Source: Winogradskyella pacifica
GTDB taxonomy: Bacteria > Bacteroidota > Bacteroidia > Flavobacteriales > Flavobacteriaceae
NCBI RefSeq assembly: GCF_013403915.1
Contig: NZ_JABFDI010000009.1
Location: 62,001 to 126,000 of the forward strand
Direction of reading: 5' to 3'
DNA: 64,000 nt
Below the pieces are notes generated by a model. That model was not told the origin of the DNA, did not search any database, and worked only from the letters and a program-made list of their open reading frames with translations. The translations under genes were made by a program, and so were the position numbers. Of this stretch, positions 1 to 8,769 are shown in pieces (the first letter of the stretch is position 1; every line of letters begins with the position of its first letter).

Positions 1-1344
1 CTTAGTCCAAGATAAATCTGAGATATAAATTAATCCGTCGATACCTTCTTCTAATTCAACAAATACACCAAAATTTGTAAAGTTACGTACAATACCAGTA
101 TGCTTAGAATCTACAGGATACTTAGTAGTGATGTCAGTCCATGGATCTGGTGTTAATTGCTTAATACCAAGAGACATCTTTCTGTCTTCTCTATCTAAAG
201 TTAAGATAACAGCATCGATTTCATCTCCAACAGATACGAAATCTTGAGCTGAACGTAAATGTGTTGACCAAGACATTTCACTTACGTGAACTAAGCCTTC
301 TACACCTTCTTCTACTTCAACAAAAGCACCGTAATCAGCGATAACTACTACTTTACCTTTTACTTTATCTCCAACTTTTACACCTTCACCTAAAGCTTCC
401 CAAGGATGCTTAGATAATTGCTTAAGACCTAATTGGATTCTTGATTTGTTTTCATCAAAATCAAGGATTACAACATTTAATTTCTGATCTAACTCAACAA
501 TCTCATTTGGATGGTTGATACGAGACCAAGATAAATCTGTAATATGAACTAAACCATCTACTCCACCTAAATCGATAAACACACCATAAGAAGTAATATT
601 TTTTACGATACCTTCTAATACTTGTCCTTTTTCTAGTTGACCAATGATTTCTTTCTTCTGTTCTTCAATATCAGCTTCGATTAACGCTTTATGAGACACT
701 ACTATGTTTTTGAATTCGTGGTTGATTTTCACAACTTTAAACTCCATAGTTTTGTTTACATACTGATCGTAATCTCTAATAGGCTTCACATCAATTTGAG
801 AACCTGGTAAGAATGCTTCAATACCAAATACGTCAACGATCATACCACCTTTAGTTCTGCATTTTACAAAACCGTTTACAATTTCACCTGTATCGTGTGC
901 ATTATTAACACGTTCCCATGCTTTAATTACACGCGCTTTTCTGTGAGATAATACTAATTGACCAGTTGCATCTTCACGCACATCAATTAATACTTCAACC
1001 TTATCACCTACTGCTAAGTTTGGGTTGTAACGAAATTCGTTAAGTGAAATTACACCTTCAGATTTTGCGTTAATATCAATAATTGCATCACGATCTGTGA
1101 TAGTAATTACAGTACCTTCTACAACTTCGTCATCTAAAGTGTCAACGAAATTTTCTGATACTAATTTTTCAAATTCTTCTAATTTAGTATCCGCTACTTG
1201 CTCAATTCCTTCTTCGTAATTGTGCCAATCGAATTCTTTTAAGAATTTTTCTGGGTTAGCTTGAGCTTCAGATACTACTGGAGCTACTGCTTGAGTTGCT
1301 TCAGTTGCTTCAACTTCAGCTTGGTTTGTTTCTTTTTCAGACAT
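1..1344 (-). CDS. rpsA: 30S ribosomal protein S1 (3' end outside window)
   Basis: This is ribosomal protein S1, which binds mRNA and delivers it to the 30S subunit. The 448 codons present run off the left edge without a stop, so the C-terminus is missing. After an acidic N-terminal extension of about 75 residues rich in Glu, Ala and Val, four complete S1 RNA-binding repeats follow (about residues 76-145, 160-230, 245-315 and 330-400), and a fifth begins near 415. Repeats carry the usual YGVFIDL and YGAFVEV type strands and the DGLVHITDLSW and EGLVHVSEMSW type strands. The ATG start at 1342-1344 follows a leader of about 120 bases with its own promoter. Identification is secure. Confidence 0.96.
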   Translation of the reverse strand, partial: MSEKETNQAEVEATEATQAVAPVVSEAQANPEKFLKEFDWHNYEEGIEQVADTKLEEFEKLVSENFVDTLDDEVVEGTVITITDRDAIIDINAKSEGVISLNEFRYNPNLAVGDKVEVLIDVREDATGQLVLSHRKARVIKAWERVNNAHDTGEIVNGFVKCRTKGGMIVDVFGIEAFLPGSQIDVKPIRDYDQYVNKTMEFKVVKINHEFKNIVVSHKALIEADIEEQKKEIIGQLEKGQVLEGIVKNITSYGVFIDLGGVDGLVHITDLSWSRINHPNEIVELDQKLNVVILDFDENKSRIQLGLKQLSKHPWEALGEGVKVGDKVKGKVVVIADYGAFVEVEEGVEGLVHVSEMSWSTHLRSAQDFVSVGDEIDAVILTLDREDRKMSLGIKQLTPDPWTDITTKYPVDSKHTGIVRNFTNFGVFVELEEGIDGLIYISDLSWTK

Positions 1345-1366
1345 GTGTGCTGAATAAAAATTTGTA

Positions 1367-1405
1367 TTCTGTACATTTTGAAAGATTTGCGAAAAATCTA
1401 CAGAA
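1367..1405 (-). promoter_or_regulatory. structured 5' leader of rpsA
   Basis: Read on the minus strand, this stretch 23 bases before the rpsA start can fold into a nested hairpin. A 7-bp outer arm (TTCTGTA with TACAGAA) encloses a 6-bp inner hairpin (AGATTT with AAATCT around a short TTCGC loop). E. coli S1 represses its own translation through its leader, so an autoregulatory role is conceivable. That role is inference; only the pairing is seen. Confidence 0.35.
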
Positions 1406-1465
1406 GTTATTATTAGTTTTGTTTTATCCCTTTCCTTACTTTCTTTAATTCGCTAAAAAGGAGTG

Positions 1466-1497
1466 CAAAAGTACTATATATTATTCTGAATACCAAA
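1466..1497 (-). promoter_or_regulatory. rpsA promoter, Bacteroidota type
   Basis: The minus strand shows TTTGG, with its TTG followed by a 20-base spacer and then TACTTTTG. This matches the TTG and TAnnTTTG elements used by the main sigma factor of Bacteroidota. It sits about 120 bases upstream of the rpsA start codon, leaving room for a leader. Confidence 0.6.
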
Positions 1498-1591
1498 CAC
1501 TAAATGATGTGACTTTATATTAATATATGTGTCTAAAATAATAGGGTATCAATTTGAGGCTTAGAACACTAAAAATTAGCACATAAATTGG

Positions 1592-1599
1592 TATCTTTA
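1592..1599 (+). promoter_or_regulatory. probable -7 element of the BON/LysM gene
   Basis: TATCTTTA lies 33 bases before the start codon at 1632 and differs from the consensus TAnnTTTG only in its last base. No clear -33 TTG was found at the right distance, so this is a weak call. Confidence 0.35.
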
Positions 1600-1631
1600 C
1601 GAGAGTATTAATATTTTAAAAAATTATAAAA

Positions 1632-2009
1632 ATGGTTAGAGCTAAATACCAAGACGTTTTAGACTTAGGTGAAACGTTAAACATCCAAAATGGAGATGTT
1701 AATGAAAAAGATGGTGTACTTCAAGTAACAGGAACTGCAGCTACACAATACGATAAAAACTTAATCTGGGACAAGATTAAAGAAGCAGGTGGTGATAACC
1801 CAACTGATATTATGGCAGATATTAAAGTGGCAGACGAATCTGTGTACGCAAGACATACCGTTGCCTCTGGTGAAACTTTAGGAAAAATTGCTAAGCAATA
1901 TTATGGAGAGCCTGGTAAATATCAGAAAATCTTCCAAGCGAATACTGACATTTTAAAGAATCCGGATGTAATTCATCCTGGTCAGGAATTAATTATTCCT
2001 AATTTGTAA
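1632..2009 (+). CDS. BON/LysM-domain protein (Kbp/YgaU-like)
   Basis: A 125-residue protein without signal peptide. The N-terminal part (about residues 5-68) resembles a BON domain. The C-terminal part (about 73-123) is a LysM domain, with HTVASGETLGKIAKQYYG at its start and HPGQELIIP at its end. This arrangement and size match E. coli YgaU/Kbp, a cytoplasmic potassium-binding protein. Whether this homologue binds potassium or peptidoglycan cannot be told from sequence. It is transcribed alone and ends at a strong terminator shared with the convergent lipoprotein gene. Confidence 0.85.
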   Translation: MVRAKYQDVLDLGETLNIQNGDVNEKDGVLQVTGTAATQYDKNLIWDKIKEAGGDNPTDIMADIKVADESVYARHTVASGETLGKIAKQYYGEPGKYQKIFQANTDILKNPDVIHPGQELIIPNL

Positions 2010-2028
2010 TTAGATCATTAAAAATTTT

Positions 2029-2079
2029 AAAAGCGACTTTATTGGGTTACAACTAGTATCCTAATAAAGTCGCTTTTTT
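2029..2079. terminator. bidirectional rho-independent terminator
   Basis: An 18-bp stem with one mismatch (arms 2029-2046 and 2060-2077, core AAGCGACTTTATT) has A and T runs on its outer sides. It lies between two convergent genes and overlaps the stop codon of the minus-strand gene, so it can serve both. Confidence 0.85.
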
Positions 2080-2479
2080 AGTTTCTCTCAAATATTAAAT
2101 CAGGTCCATCAACATGAGATAATCCTAATTTCATTATACCATTAGTTAAATCATAGGCCCAATACGTTTGATCTATTTTTACAGTAAAAATAACTAAGTC
2201 AGAAATACCTTCTACCACTCCTTCTTCTATCTCGTACTCGTATGTTCCATTGTTGTAAATACCTTGTTCTACTCCTGACACTACCAAGGTTCCATCGTTG
2301 CGAAAGTCATAAACAATATTAACATCTGAATAAGCAATTATGGAATTTCCTGAAGGGGTATAATATCGTATTTCAGTTAATTTCCATTCATCAACAATTT
2401 TATTTACAGAAGAGAACTCGTCATCAGAACAACCAAACACGGTAACTAACATTACTATTAAAACAAGTCTGTTTTTCAT
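2078..2479 (-). CDS. small lipoprotein, lipocalin-like fold suspected
   Basis: A 133-residue protein with a lipoprotein signal ending VFGC (acceptor Cys17) followed by SDDE, so it should be anchored in the envelope. The rest has the pattern of flavobacterial lipocalin-like lipoproteins: DEWKLTEIRYY near the start, DFRNDGTLVVSG in the middle, beta-rich throughout, and an LIFERN ending. No catalytic residues are recognisable and the function is unknown. Its stop codon lies inside the bidirectional terminator. It follows cmk in the same direction after a 63-base gap and could be co-transcribed. Confidence 0.7.
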   Translation of the reverse strand: MKNRLVLIVMLVTVFGCSDDEFSSVNKIVDEWKLTEIRYYTPSGNSIIAYSDVNIVYDFRNDGTLVVSGVEQGIYNNGTYEYEIEEGVVEGISDLVIFTVKIDQTYWAYDLTNGIMKLGLSHVDGPDLIFERN

Positions 2480-2542
2480 GTTGTTCTTATTTTGTTAATT
2501 ATATAGATGTACCTTAATAAAGGTAAAGAGATTATTCTACTC

Positions 2543-3232
2543 TTATTTAGAGATCAACGCTTCAGCCAAGCCTACAATGGTATCTAACTGCTCTTCAATC
2601 GTCAAATCTGAATTATCAATTTCAATAGCATCGGCTGCTTTTACTAAAGGAGAATCTTCTCGTGTAGAATCGATATGATCTCTAGTTGTTACATTTTCTA
2701 AAACATCTTCATAGCTCAACTCGTGGCCCCGATCAGTCAACTCTTTATAACGTCGTTTGGCTCTTGTTTCCGCAGAAGCGGTCATAAAGATTTTTAATTC
2801 AGCCTCAGGAAAAACTACAGTTCCGATATCACGGCCATCCATTACAATGCCCTTGTCTTTTCCCATGAGCTGTTGTTGCTCTACTAACTTTCGTCTTACT
2901 GCAGACAACGTAGCTACAGGACTCACGTATTTAGAAATTTTAAGCGTTCTAATTGCCGCTTCGATATTTTCTCCATTTAAATAAACTTCAGCAAAACCGG
3001 CTGTTTCATTAAATTTAAATGTAATACGGATGTCTTCTAACCTATTTACTAAATCATCTTCTTTAAAAAAACCATCACCAATTAAGTTATTTTCTAAAGC
3101 AAAATAAGCCACCGCTCTATACATGGCCCCGGTATCTACATAGATATAGTTCAGATTTTTTGCTAATTGTTTAGCTACCGTACTTTTTCCTGTAGATGAA
3201 AATCCATCTATGGCGATAATTATTTTACTCAT
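2543..3232 (-). CDS. cmk: cytidylate kinase
   Basis: The enzyme phosphorylates CMP and dCMP with ATP in the cytoplasm, feeding CTP and dCTP synthesis. At 229 residues it has the family's normal length. The P-loop GFSSTGKS is at residues 10-17, YVDTGAMYRAV follows near 31, MDGRDIGTVVFP lies in the middle, and the lid segment contains RAKRRYKEL. It starts two bases after the porQ stop codon, so the two genes form a tightly packed operon with porQ first. Confidence 0.96.
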   Translation of the reverse strand: MSKIIIAIDGFSSTGKSTVAKQLAKNLNYIYVDTGAMYRAVAYFALENNLIGDGFFKEDDLVNRLEDIRITFKFNETAGFAEVYLNGENIEAAIRTLKISKYVSPVATLSAVRRKLVEQQQLMGKDKGIVMDGRDIGTVVFPEAELKIFMTASAETRAKRRYKELTDRGHELSYEDVLENVTTRDHIDSTREDSPLVKAADAIEIDNSDLTIEEQLDTIVGLAEALISK

Positions 3233-3234
3233 AT

Positions 3235-4254
3235 TTATTGTAAATCTATTTGAAGTCCGAAAAAGCTAGAATTTGAAGCTCCATTATATCTTGCATGCGT
3301 ATAACTAAAACGCATTTTGTTTAATTTAATTCCAACACCTACAGAGAGTCCTGAGAAGTTTCTTTGGTCTTCTATTCGTAATTCTTCTGCTCGTCTAAAG
3401 TTATACCCTAATCTAACATTAAAACCACCTTCTGGAAATAACTCTGCACCCAAAATTAAATGTCGTAATCCTTTATTTAAAAACCCAACTTTTTCTTCTG
3501 TTTGATTACCATCTAAATCGGTTGTAGCACGTGCTGGATTAGATACTGCTATTGGCCATTTTTGTAAATTCTCTAAAGTTAAATGCCATCGCAAAGGCAC
3601 ATTTTCTAAAGTTTGCGACATTCCAAAATTAACTTCAAATGGTAATGGTTCGTTTTGACCTGCGTAAGTTGAAAACTGAGTCCCTATATTTCTTACGGTT
3701 AACGCAGCATGAAAATCGAGCTTTTCGTTAATATACATCGCACCAAAATCTAGGGCGCCACCTACTGAATTGTATTGTTCTAATGCCGATGTAATCACTT
3801 TAACATTGGCGCCAATATAAAAATCCGTATATGGAATTTTATAATTGTAACCTGCAGATATCGCTGTTTCATTTCCACTAAAAGTTCCAGTAGAATTCCC
3901 ATTAACATCATAACCATCAAAACTTCCATAGTTAATATAAGTTACACCAAAATGAAAGGTTTGTAATCGTCTATCCCAAGTGTAAGCATACGCAGCTGTA
4001 CCGTAACTTATACCTCCTAAATAGTTGGAATAATTTACAGCCAATTGATTGTTCATTTTGTAATTAATAGACGCCGGATTGTAAAGTGCTTCGGTTACAT
4101 CGTGGTCGAAGTTGGTAATTATTTTTCCACCTAAAGCGGCTTGCCTTGGCGATGATACTAAGTTCAAAAACTGGTAAGTCGCTTCCCCACCCAATTGCGC
4201 GAACAATGGTAGAGCCGAAAGCATTAAAAATAAGGTAGTAATCCTCTTAATCAT
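3235..4254 (-). CDS. porQ: type IX secretion system outer-membrane protein PorQ
   Basis: A 339-residue protein with a signal peptide cleaved after about residue 20 (LPLFAQ) and a beta-barrel body of the PorP/PorQ/PorV kind, beginning with the typical FLNLVSSPRQAALGG segment and NPASIN. Homologues in Porphyromonas and Flavobacterium belong to the type IX secretion machinery in the outer membrane, involved with the attachment and shuttle complex. Linkage to cmk supports the call. A type IX cargo protein is encoded at 37954-39747 in this window. Confidence 0.88.
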   Translation of the reverse strand: MIKRITTLFLMLSALPLFAQLGGEATYQFLNLVSSPRQAALGGKIITNFDHDVTEALYNPASINYKMNNQLAVNYSNYLGGISYGTAAYAYTWDRRLQTFHFGVTYINYGSFDGYDVNGNSTGTFSGNETAISAGYNYKIPYTDFYIGANVKVITSALEQYNSVGGALDFGAMYINEKLDFHAALTVRNIGTQFSTYAGQNEPLPFEVNFGMSQTLENVPLRWHLTLENLQKWPIAVSNPARATTDLDGNQTEEKVGFLNKGLRHLILGAELFPEGGFNVRLGYNFRRAEELRIEDQRNFSGLSVGVGIKLNKMRFSYTHARYNGASNSSFFGLQIDLQ

Positions 4255-4327
4255 AGATTTTGCAAAATAACTAAATCTATCTTAAAACGATGATATGATT
4301 TTTTTATTTTTTGAGCGTGTTAATTTT

Positions 4328-4897
4328 CTATTTTAATTGCAACTTTTGACCGATTTTAATAACATCACTCTTTAAGCCATTAATGCGCATAAGCGCTTTT
4401 ACTGTTGTTCCTTTTTCTGTTGCAATTCTGTATAAATTGTCACCTTTCGTAACAATCCATACTAATGATTGCTCTTCCTTAGTCACTGTATCAAAATTTT
4501 GGACTCTTAATTTTTGTCCTACTTCTATAAGTGTCGTCTCTAAATTATTAGCTTTTTTTAATTCGCTTAAACTCGTATTATACTTTATAGATAATTGAAA
4601 TAAATTGTCTCCTTCTTTTACAATATGAAAATCAGAATCAACATCTATAGATTTTGACGTCTTAAGAATACTAGAATCAGTAACCAATATGGGTTTTGTT
4701 TTAACCTAATCTATTTTGGTCTCAACCACTTTACCTTCTAATTTCACAAGGGTAATTTCCCCTGTAACTATATTTAATTTTGCAGGCTTTCCATCTAATA
4801 TAACATCTTTAAATTTTACTTCGTTTTGAGTAAATACACTCATTAACGAAGTAAAACTTATTAAAAATGTCAATATTAGTTTAAAGCTTTTTTGCAT
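4328..4897 (-). pseudogene. secreted LysM protein gene interrupted by in-frame amber codon
   Basis: Read as one frame, this encodes a 189-residue protein with a signal peptide (residues 1-23, ending SVFTQ), a short beta-rich segment, and two LysM domains (HIVKEGDNLFQLSIKYN and WIVTKGDNLYRIATEKG type starts; each ends with VGQKLRV or IGQKLQL). Codon 64, TAG at 4706-4708, interrupts it between the secreted N-terminus and the LysM part. The downstream part has no ATG near its start, only a TTG at 4685-4687, and would lack an export signal. The gene overlaps the end of lon by 17 bases. It is either a recent nonsense mutation, a sequencing error or a readthrough case. Confidence 0.7.
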
Positions 4898-7334
4898 TAT
4901 TTACTTTTTGCTTAGTAAGTGCTAGTTTTAAAACATCACTCATATCCTTAACATAGTGAAACGTTAAACCTTTTAAATATTCAGGTTTAATTTCCTCAAT
5001 GTCTCTTCGGTTATCTTCACAAAGTAAAATCTCTTTAATACGAGCACGTTTGGCTGCTAAGATTTTTTCTTTGATACCACCAACAGGTAACACCTTACCT
5101 CTTAATGTAATTTCACCTGTCATCGCTAAGCTCTTCTTAACTTTGCGTTGTGTAAACAAAGATACTAAAGAAGTTAACATAGTAACACCTGCACTTGGAC
5201 CATCCTTTGGAGTTGCTCCTTCTGGCACGTGAATGTGTACATTATATTTACCAAAAACCTCTGGGTCAATACCAAATTCATCTGCATTTGCCTTAATGTA
5301 TTCCATAGCAATAGTGGCAGATTCCTTCATTACTTTACCTAAGTTTCCTGTAATAGATAAGGTTCCTTTTCCTTTTGATAAGATCGATTCTATAAACAAA
5401 ATATCTCCACCAACACTCGTCCAAGCTAAACCTGTAACAACTCCGGCAACATCATTGTTCTCGTATTTGTCGCGCTCCATTCTTGGGCTTCCTAGAATCT
5501 CAATAACATCTTCGTTAGAAATCTTGATGTTATACTCCTCTTCCATTGCAATATTCTTAGCCGCATAACGCACCATTTTTGCAATTTGCTTTTCTAAGCC
5601 TCTAACTCCAGATTCACGTGTGTAACCTTCAACAATTTTTTCGAGTTGTGGCTTCGCAATTTTTAAGGCTTTATCATCTAAACCATGTTCTTTTAATTGC
5701 TTTGGTAATAAATGACGTTTAGCAATCTCTACTTTTTCTTCAATAGTATACCCTGTAACATTAATGATTTCCATTCGGTCTCTTAATGCTGGCTGAATGG
5801 TATTCATGCTATTAGACGTCGCAATAAACATCACTTTAGATAAATCATATCCCATTTCTAGGAAATTATCGTAAAACTCATTGTTTTGCTCAGGATCTAA
5901 CACTTCTAACATTGCAGACGAAGGATCACCTTGGCTACCTGTAGATAATTTATCTATTTCATCTAATACAAATACAGGATTAGACGTTTGTGCTTTTTTC
6001 AGACTCTGAATAATTCGTCCTGGCATCGCACCAATATAGGTTTTTCTATGACCTCGGATTTCAGCTTCATCACGTAAACCACCCAATGAAATTCTAACAT
6101 ATTCTCTACCTAAAGCTTCTGCTACAGATTTACCTAAAGATGTTTTACCAACACCTGGAGGTCCGTAAAGACATAGGATTGGTGACTTCATATCATTACG
6201 AAGTTTTAAAACCGCTAAATATTCAATGATTCTTTTCTTTACATCTTCTAGTCCGAAATGATCACGGTCTAAGATTTTCTGTGCGCGCTTTAAATCGAAT
6301 TTATCTTTGCTAAACTCATTCCAAGGTAAATCTAAAAAGAGATCTAAATAATTACGTTGAATAGAATACTCAGCAACCTGAGGATTCATACGTTGCATTT
6401 TAGCCAACTCCTTATCAAAATGTTCTTTTACTTTATCGTCCCATTTCTTTTTCTTAGCACGTGCACGCATATCTTCAATCTCTTCACCAGAAGATACACC
6501 TCCACCCAATTCTTCTTGAATGGTTTTCATTTGTTGATGTAAGAAATATTCGCGTTGTTGTTGGTTCATATCACTTTGAACCTTATTCTGAATATCATTC
6601 TTAAGCTCCAATTTTTGAAACTCAAGATTCATAAATTTTAAAGTTTGAAGCGCACGTTCTTTAAGATCATTAATCTTTAATAATTCTTGCTTCTCCTCTA
6701 CTTTAAGATTCATATTAGACGATACAAAGTTGACTAAGAACGAATCGCTTTCAATATTTTTAATCGCAAAACTCGCTTCAGACGGAATGTTTGGACTTTC
6801 TTTAATGATGTCTAAAGATAAATCCTTAATAGAATCTATAATGGCTCTAAACTCTTCATTTTCTTTTGCTGGTTTTGCTTCAGGAATATCAGAAATTGTA
6901 GCCGTTAAATAAGGCTGTTCTGAAATCACTTCATTGATCGCAAATCGCTTTTTACCTTGTATAATAACAGTTGTGTTACCATCAGGCATTTTTAGCACTT
7001 TTAAGATGCGAGCAACAGTACCTGTTTTATAAATGTCTTTTGCTGTTGGATTTTCAACAGATTCATCCTTTTGAGACACCACACCTATTACTTTTCCTCC
7101 TTTATTCGCATCATTAATCAGTTTAATCGATGCATCTCTACCTGCTGTAATCGGAATGACAACACCTGGAAATAAAACGGTATTTCGCAACGGTAAAATT
7201 GGTAACGATTCTGGTAAAGATTCGTTGTTTATTAACTCTTCATCTTCAGGTGTCATTAATGGAATTAATTCTGAATTCTCATCAAAATCCTGAAATGACA
7301 GATTGTCTAAATTTAAAAAATTTGATTTTCCCAT
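4881..7334 (-). CDS. lon: ATP-dependent endopeptidase La (Lon)
   Basis: Lon is a cytoplasmic AAA+ protease that degrades misfolded and regulatory proteins. The 817 residues contain the N-terminal substrate domain (about 44-250, starting [14 protein letters not shown]), the AAA+ domain with Walker [10 protein letters not shown] at 391-399 and Walker B VFVLDEID at 454-461, and the C-terminal serine protease domain. Catalytic Ser714 lies in DGPSAG and Lys757 in GGIKEK, 43 residues apart as in E. coli Lon. It overlaps the downstream LysM gene, suggesting co-transcription. The upstream gap of 230 bases separates it from a divergent sigma factor gene. Confidence 0.97.
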   Translation of the reverse strand: MGKSNFLNLDNLSFQDFDENSELIPLMTPEDEELINNESLPESLPILPLRNTVLFPGVVIPITAGRDASIKLINDANKGGKVIGVVSQKDESVENPTAKDIYKTGTVARILKVLKMPDGNTTVIIQGKKRFAINEVISEQPYLTATISDIPEAKPAKENEEFRAIIDSIKDLSLDIIKESPNIPSEASFAIKNIESDSFLVNFVSSNMNLKVEEKQELLKINDLKERALQTLKFMNLEFQKLELKNDIQNKVQSDMNQQQREYFLHQQMKTIQEELGGGVSSGEEIEDMRARAKKKKWDDKVKEHFDKELAKMQRMNPQVAEYSIQRNYLDLFLDLPWNEFSKDKFDLKRAQKILDRDHFGLEDVKKRIIEYLAVLKLRNDMKSPILCLYGPPGVGKTSLGKSVAEALGREYVRISLGGLRDEAEIRGHRKTYIGAMPGRIIQSLKKAQTSNPVFVLDEIDKLSTGSQGDPSSAMLEVLDPEQNNEFYDNFLEMGYDLSKVMFIATSNSMNTIQPALRDRMEIINVTGYTIEEKVEIAKRHLLPKQLKEHGLDDKALKIAKPQLEKIVEGYTRESGVRGLEKQIAKMVRYAAKNIAMEEEYNIKISNEDVIEILGSPRMERDKYENNDVAGVVTGLAWTSVGGDILFIESILSKGKGTLSITGNLGKVMKESATIAMEYIKANADEFGIDPEVFGKYNVHIHVPEGATPKDGPSAGVTMLTSLVSLFTQRKVKKSLAMTGEITLRGKVLPVGGIKEKILAAKRARIKEILLCEDNRRDIEEIKPEYLKGLTFHYVKDMSDVLKLALTKQKVNNAKKL

Positions 7335-7564
7335 ATATATTTTCTAGCCATTCTGTCATTATTAAAAACAGAATAACATTAGTTTAAATGTATTAATAAT
7401 TAACTTTACACTGAATATCAAAACGTTAGAAGATATTCAAAGTTATTCACACTACAGTAATTTCAATTGTTATGCCATTACCTTTATAACGGCATTAATT
7501 TTTTTTCATTTCAACTGTAACAAAAAATAAAAGTAGCGCTCTATAAGTAAAAGCAATTGTTTTT

Positions 7565-8113
7565 TTGACATCAACCAATCAAAATATCGAACAGTTATTA
7601 CAGCTTTGTCAATCTGGAAACCAACGTGCACAGTTGGAAATTTACAACAGATATAACAAAGCCATGTATAACACAGCCATTAGAATTGTAAAAGATTCTT
7701 TTAAAGCTGAGGACATTATGCAGGAGTCTTTTTTAACGGCTTTCACAAAATTGAACACCCTACAAGACACCAATTTATTTGGCGCGTGGCTAAAACGTAT
7801 TGTTGTAAACAACAGCATTGGATACTATAACAAAGCGGTAAAGCTAAATGAAGTGCCTTTAGATAGTGTCATCTATAAAGTTGAAGACGATAACGGCATT
7901 AATGAAAATGAGCAGAATAACGAAAAAGTAAAACTGATTTTAGACGCTATGAAAACCTTAAAACCAAATTATAGTTTGGGCTTATCATTACATCTGATTG
8001 AAGGTTACGATTATGAAGAAATCTGTGAGATTATGAATATTTCTTATGCCAATTGTAGAACCTTAATCTCACGAGCAAAAGATAGTTTACGACAAAAAAT
8101 AATGCTTAACTAA
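7565..8113 (+). CDS. ECF-type RNA polymerase sigma factor
   Basis: A 182-residue sigma-70 family factor of the extracytoplasmic-function group. Region 2 (about residues 20-90) contains DSFKAEDIMQESFLTAFTKL, and region 4 (about 125-178) has the helix-turn-helix YEEICEIMNISYANCRTLISRAK. The start is TTG at 7565, because the first ATG lies inside region 2 and no upstream ATG is in frame. The next gene encodes a membrane-anchored protein that looks like its regulator, followed by two secreted proteins. The target promoters are not known, though autoregulation of this operon is typical for the group. Confidence 0.88.
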   Translation: MTSTNQNIEQLLQLCQSGNQRAQLEIYNRYNKAMYNTAIRIVKDSFKAEDIMQESFLTAFTKLNTLQDTNLFGAWLKRIVVNNSIGYYNKAVKLNEVPLDSVIYKVEDDNGINENEQNNEKVKLILDAMKTLKPNYSLGLSLHLIEGYDYEEICEIMNISYANCRTLISRAKDSLRQKIMLN

Positions 8114-8140
8114 TTGTCTGTCTGAGCGCAGTCGAAGACA
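8114..8140. repeat. candidate dispersed intergenic repeat
   Basis: The 27 bases after the sigma factor stop contain TGTCTGAGCGCAGTCGAAGA, with TGTCT and AGACA at opposite ends. Very similar strings (TTCGACTGCGCTCAGA on the other strand) recur between genes in many Bacteroidota genomes, as I recall from general knowledge. Only this one copy was noticed in the window. Confidence 0.35.
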
Positions 8141-8211
8141 TTAAAATGCTAATCTTAATTGCATTTCGCCTGCTCTCAATGTGACATTTGTATTTTAATA
8201 ATAAGTTAATA

Positions 8212-8769
8212 ATGGAAAAAGATAATTTAGAACACTTATTTGATGATTTAAAAGGTGAATTTAATATTGAAACACCTCAAAAAAATCATGAGCAACGCTT
8301 TTTAGACAAACTGAAAGCTGAAGACTCAGTTGTAACTGAAACTAAAAAACAATCTGGTTTTAACTGGAAACCTTTTTTAGCCATTGCCGCTTCTATCGTT
8401 ATTTGTTTCGGGCTATTTACAGCATTACAACAGCAACCTGATGATTTAGATTTAGCAAGCGTATCTCCAGAAATGTCCGAAACACAAGACTTTTTCACGA
8501 TTACCATTGAAAATGAATTAAAGCGACTTAATAAAGAACGTTCGCCATTAACAGAGCAAATTATTAATGATGCATTAGTCCAAATTCAACTTTTAGAAAC
8601 CGATTACAAAAAATTAAAAACAGATTTAACCGAAAGCGGAAAAAACCAACGTGTTATTTATGCGATGATTTCCAACTTTCAAACTAGAATAGACATTCTA
8701 AACACCGTATTAGAACAAATTGAAATCGTTAAACAATTCAAATCCAATTCAAATGAAAATATTTTATAA
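8212..8769 (+). CDS. single-pass membrane protein, putative anti-sigma factor
   Basis: The preferred start is the ATG at 8212, giving 185 residues; an upstream TTG at 8188 is in frame but adds only eight unconvincing codons. A cytoplasmic N-terminal part (1-53) is followed by one membrane segment (about 54-71) and a charged helical C-terminal domain. Position directly after an ECF sigma gene and this topology fit an anti-sigma factor. No zinc-binding HxxxCxxC motif is seen, so that role is inferred from context. It overlaps the following gene by 17 bases. Confidence 0.65.
   Translation: MEKDNLEHLFDDLKGEFNIETPQKNHEQRFLDKLKAEDSVVTETKKQSGFNWKPFLAIAASIVICFGLFTALQQQPDDLDLASVSPEMSETQDFFTITIENELKRLNKERSPLTEQIINDALVQIQLLETDYKKLKTDLTESGKNQRVIYAMISNFQTRIDILNTVLEQIEIVKQFKSNSNENIL

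Noticed and set aside
8188-8211. TTG start eight codons before the putative anti-sigma gene
   Set aside because: The ATG at 8212 gives a protein beginning with normal composition; the extra residues add nothing recognisable.
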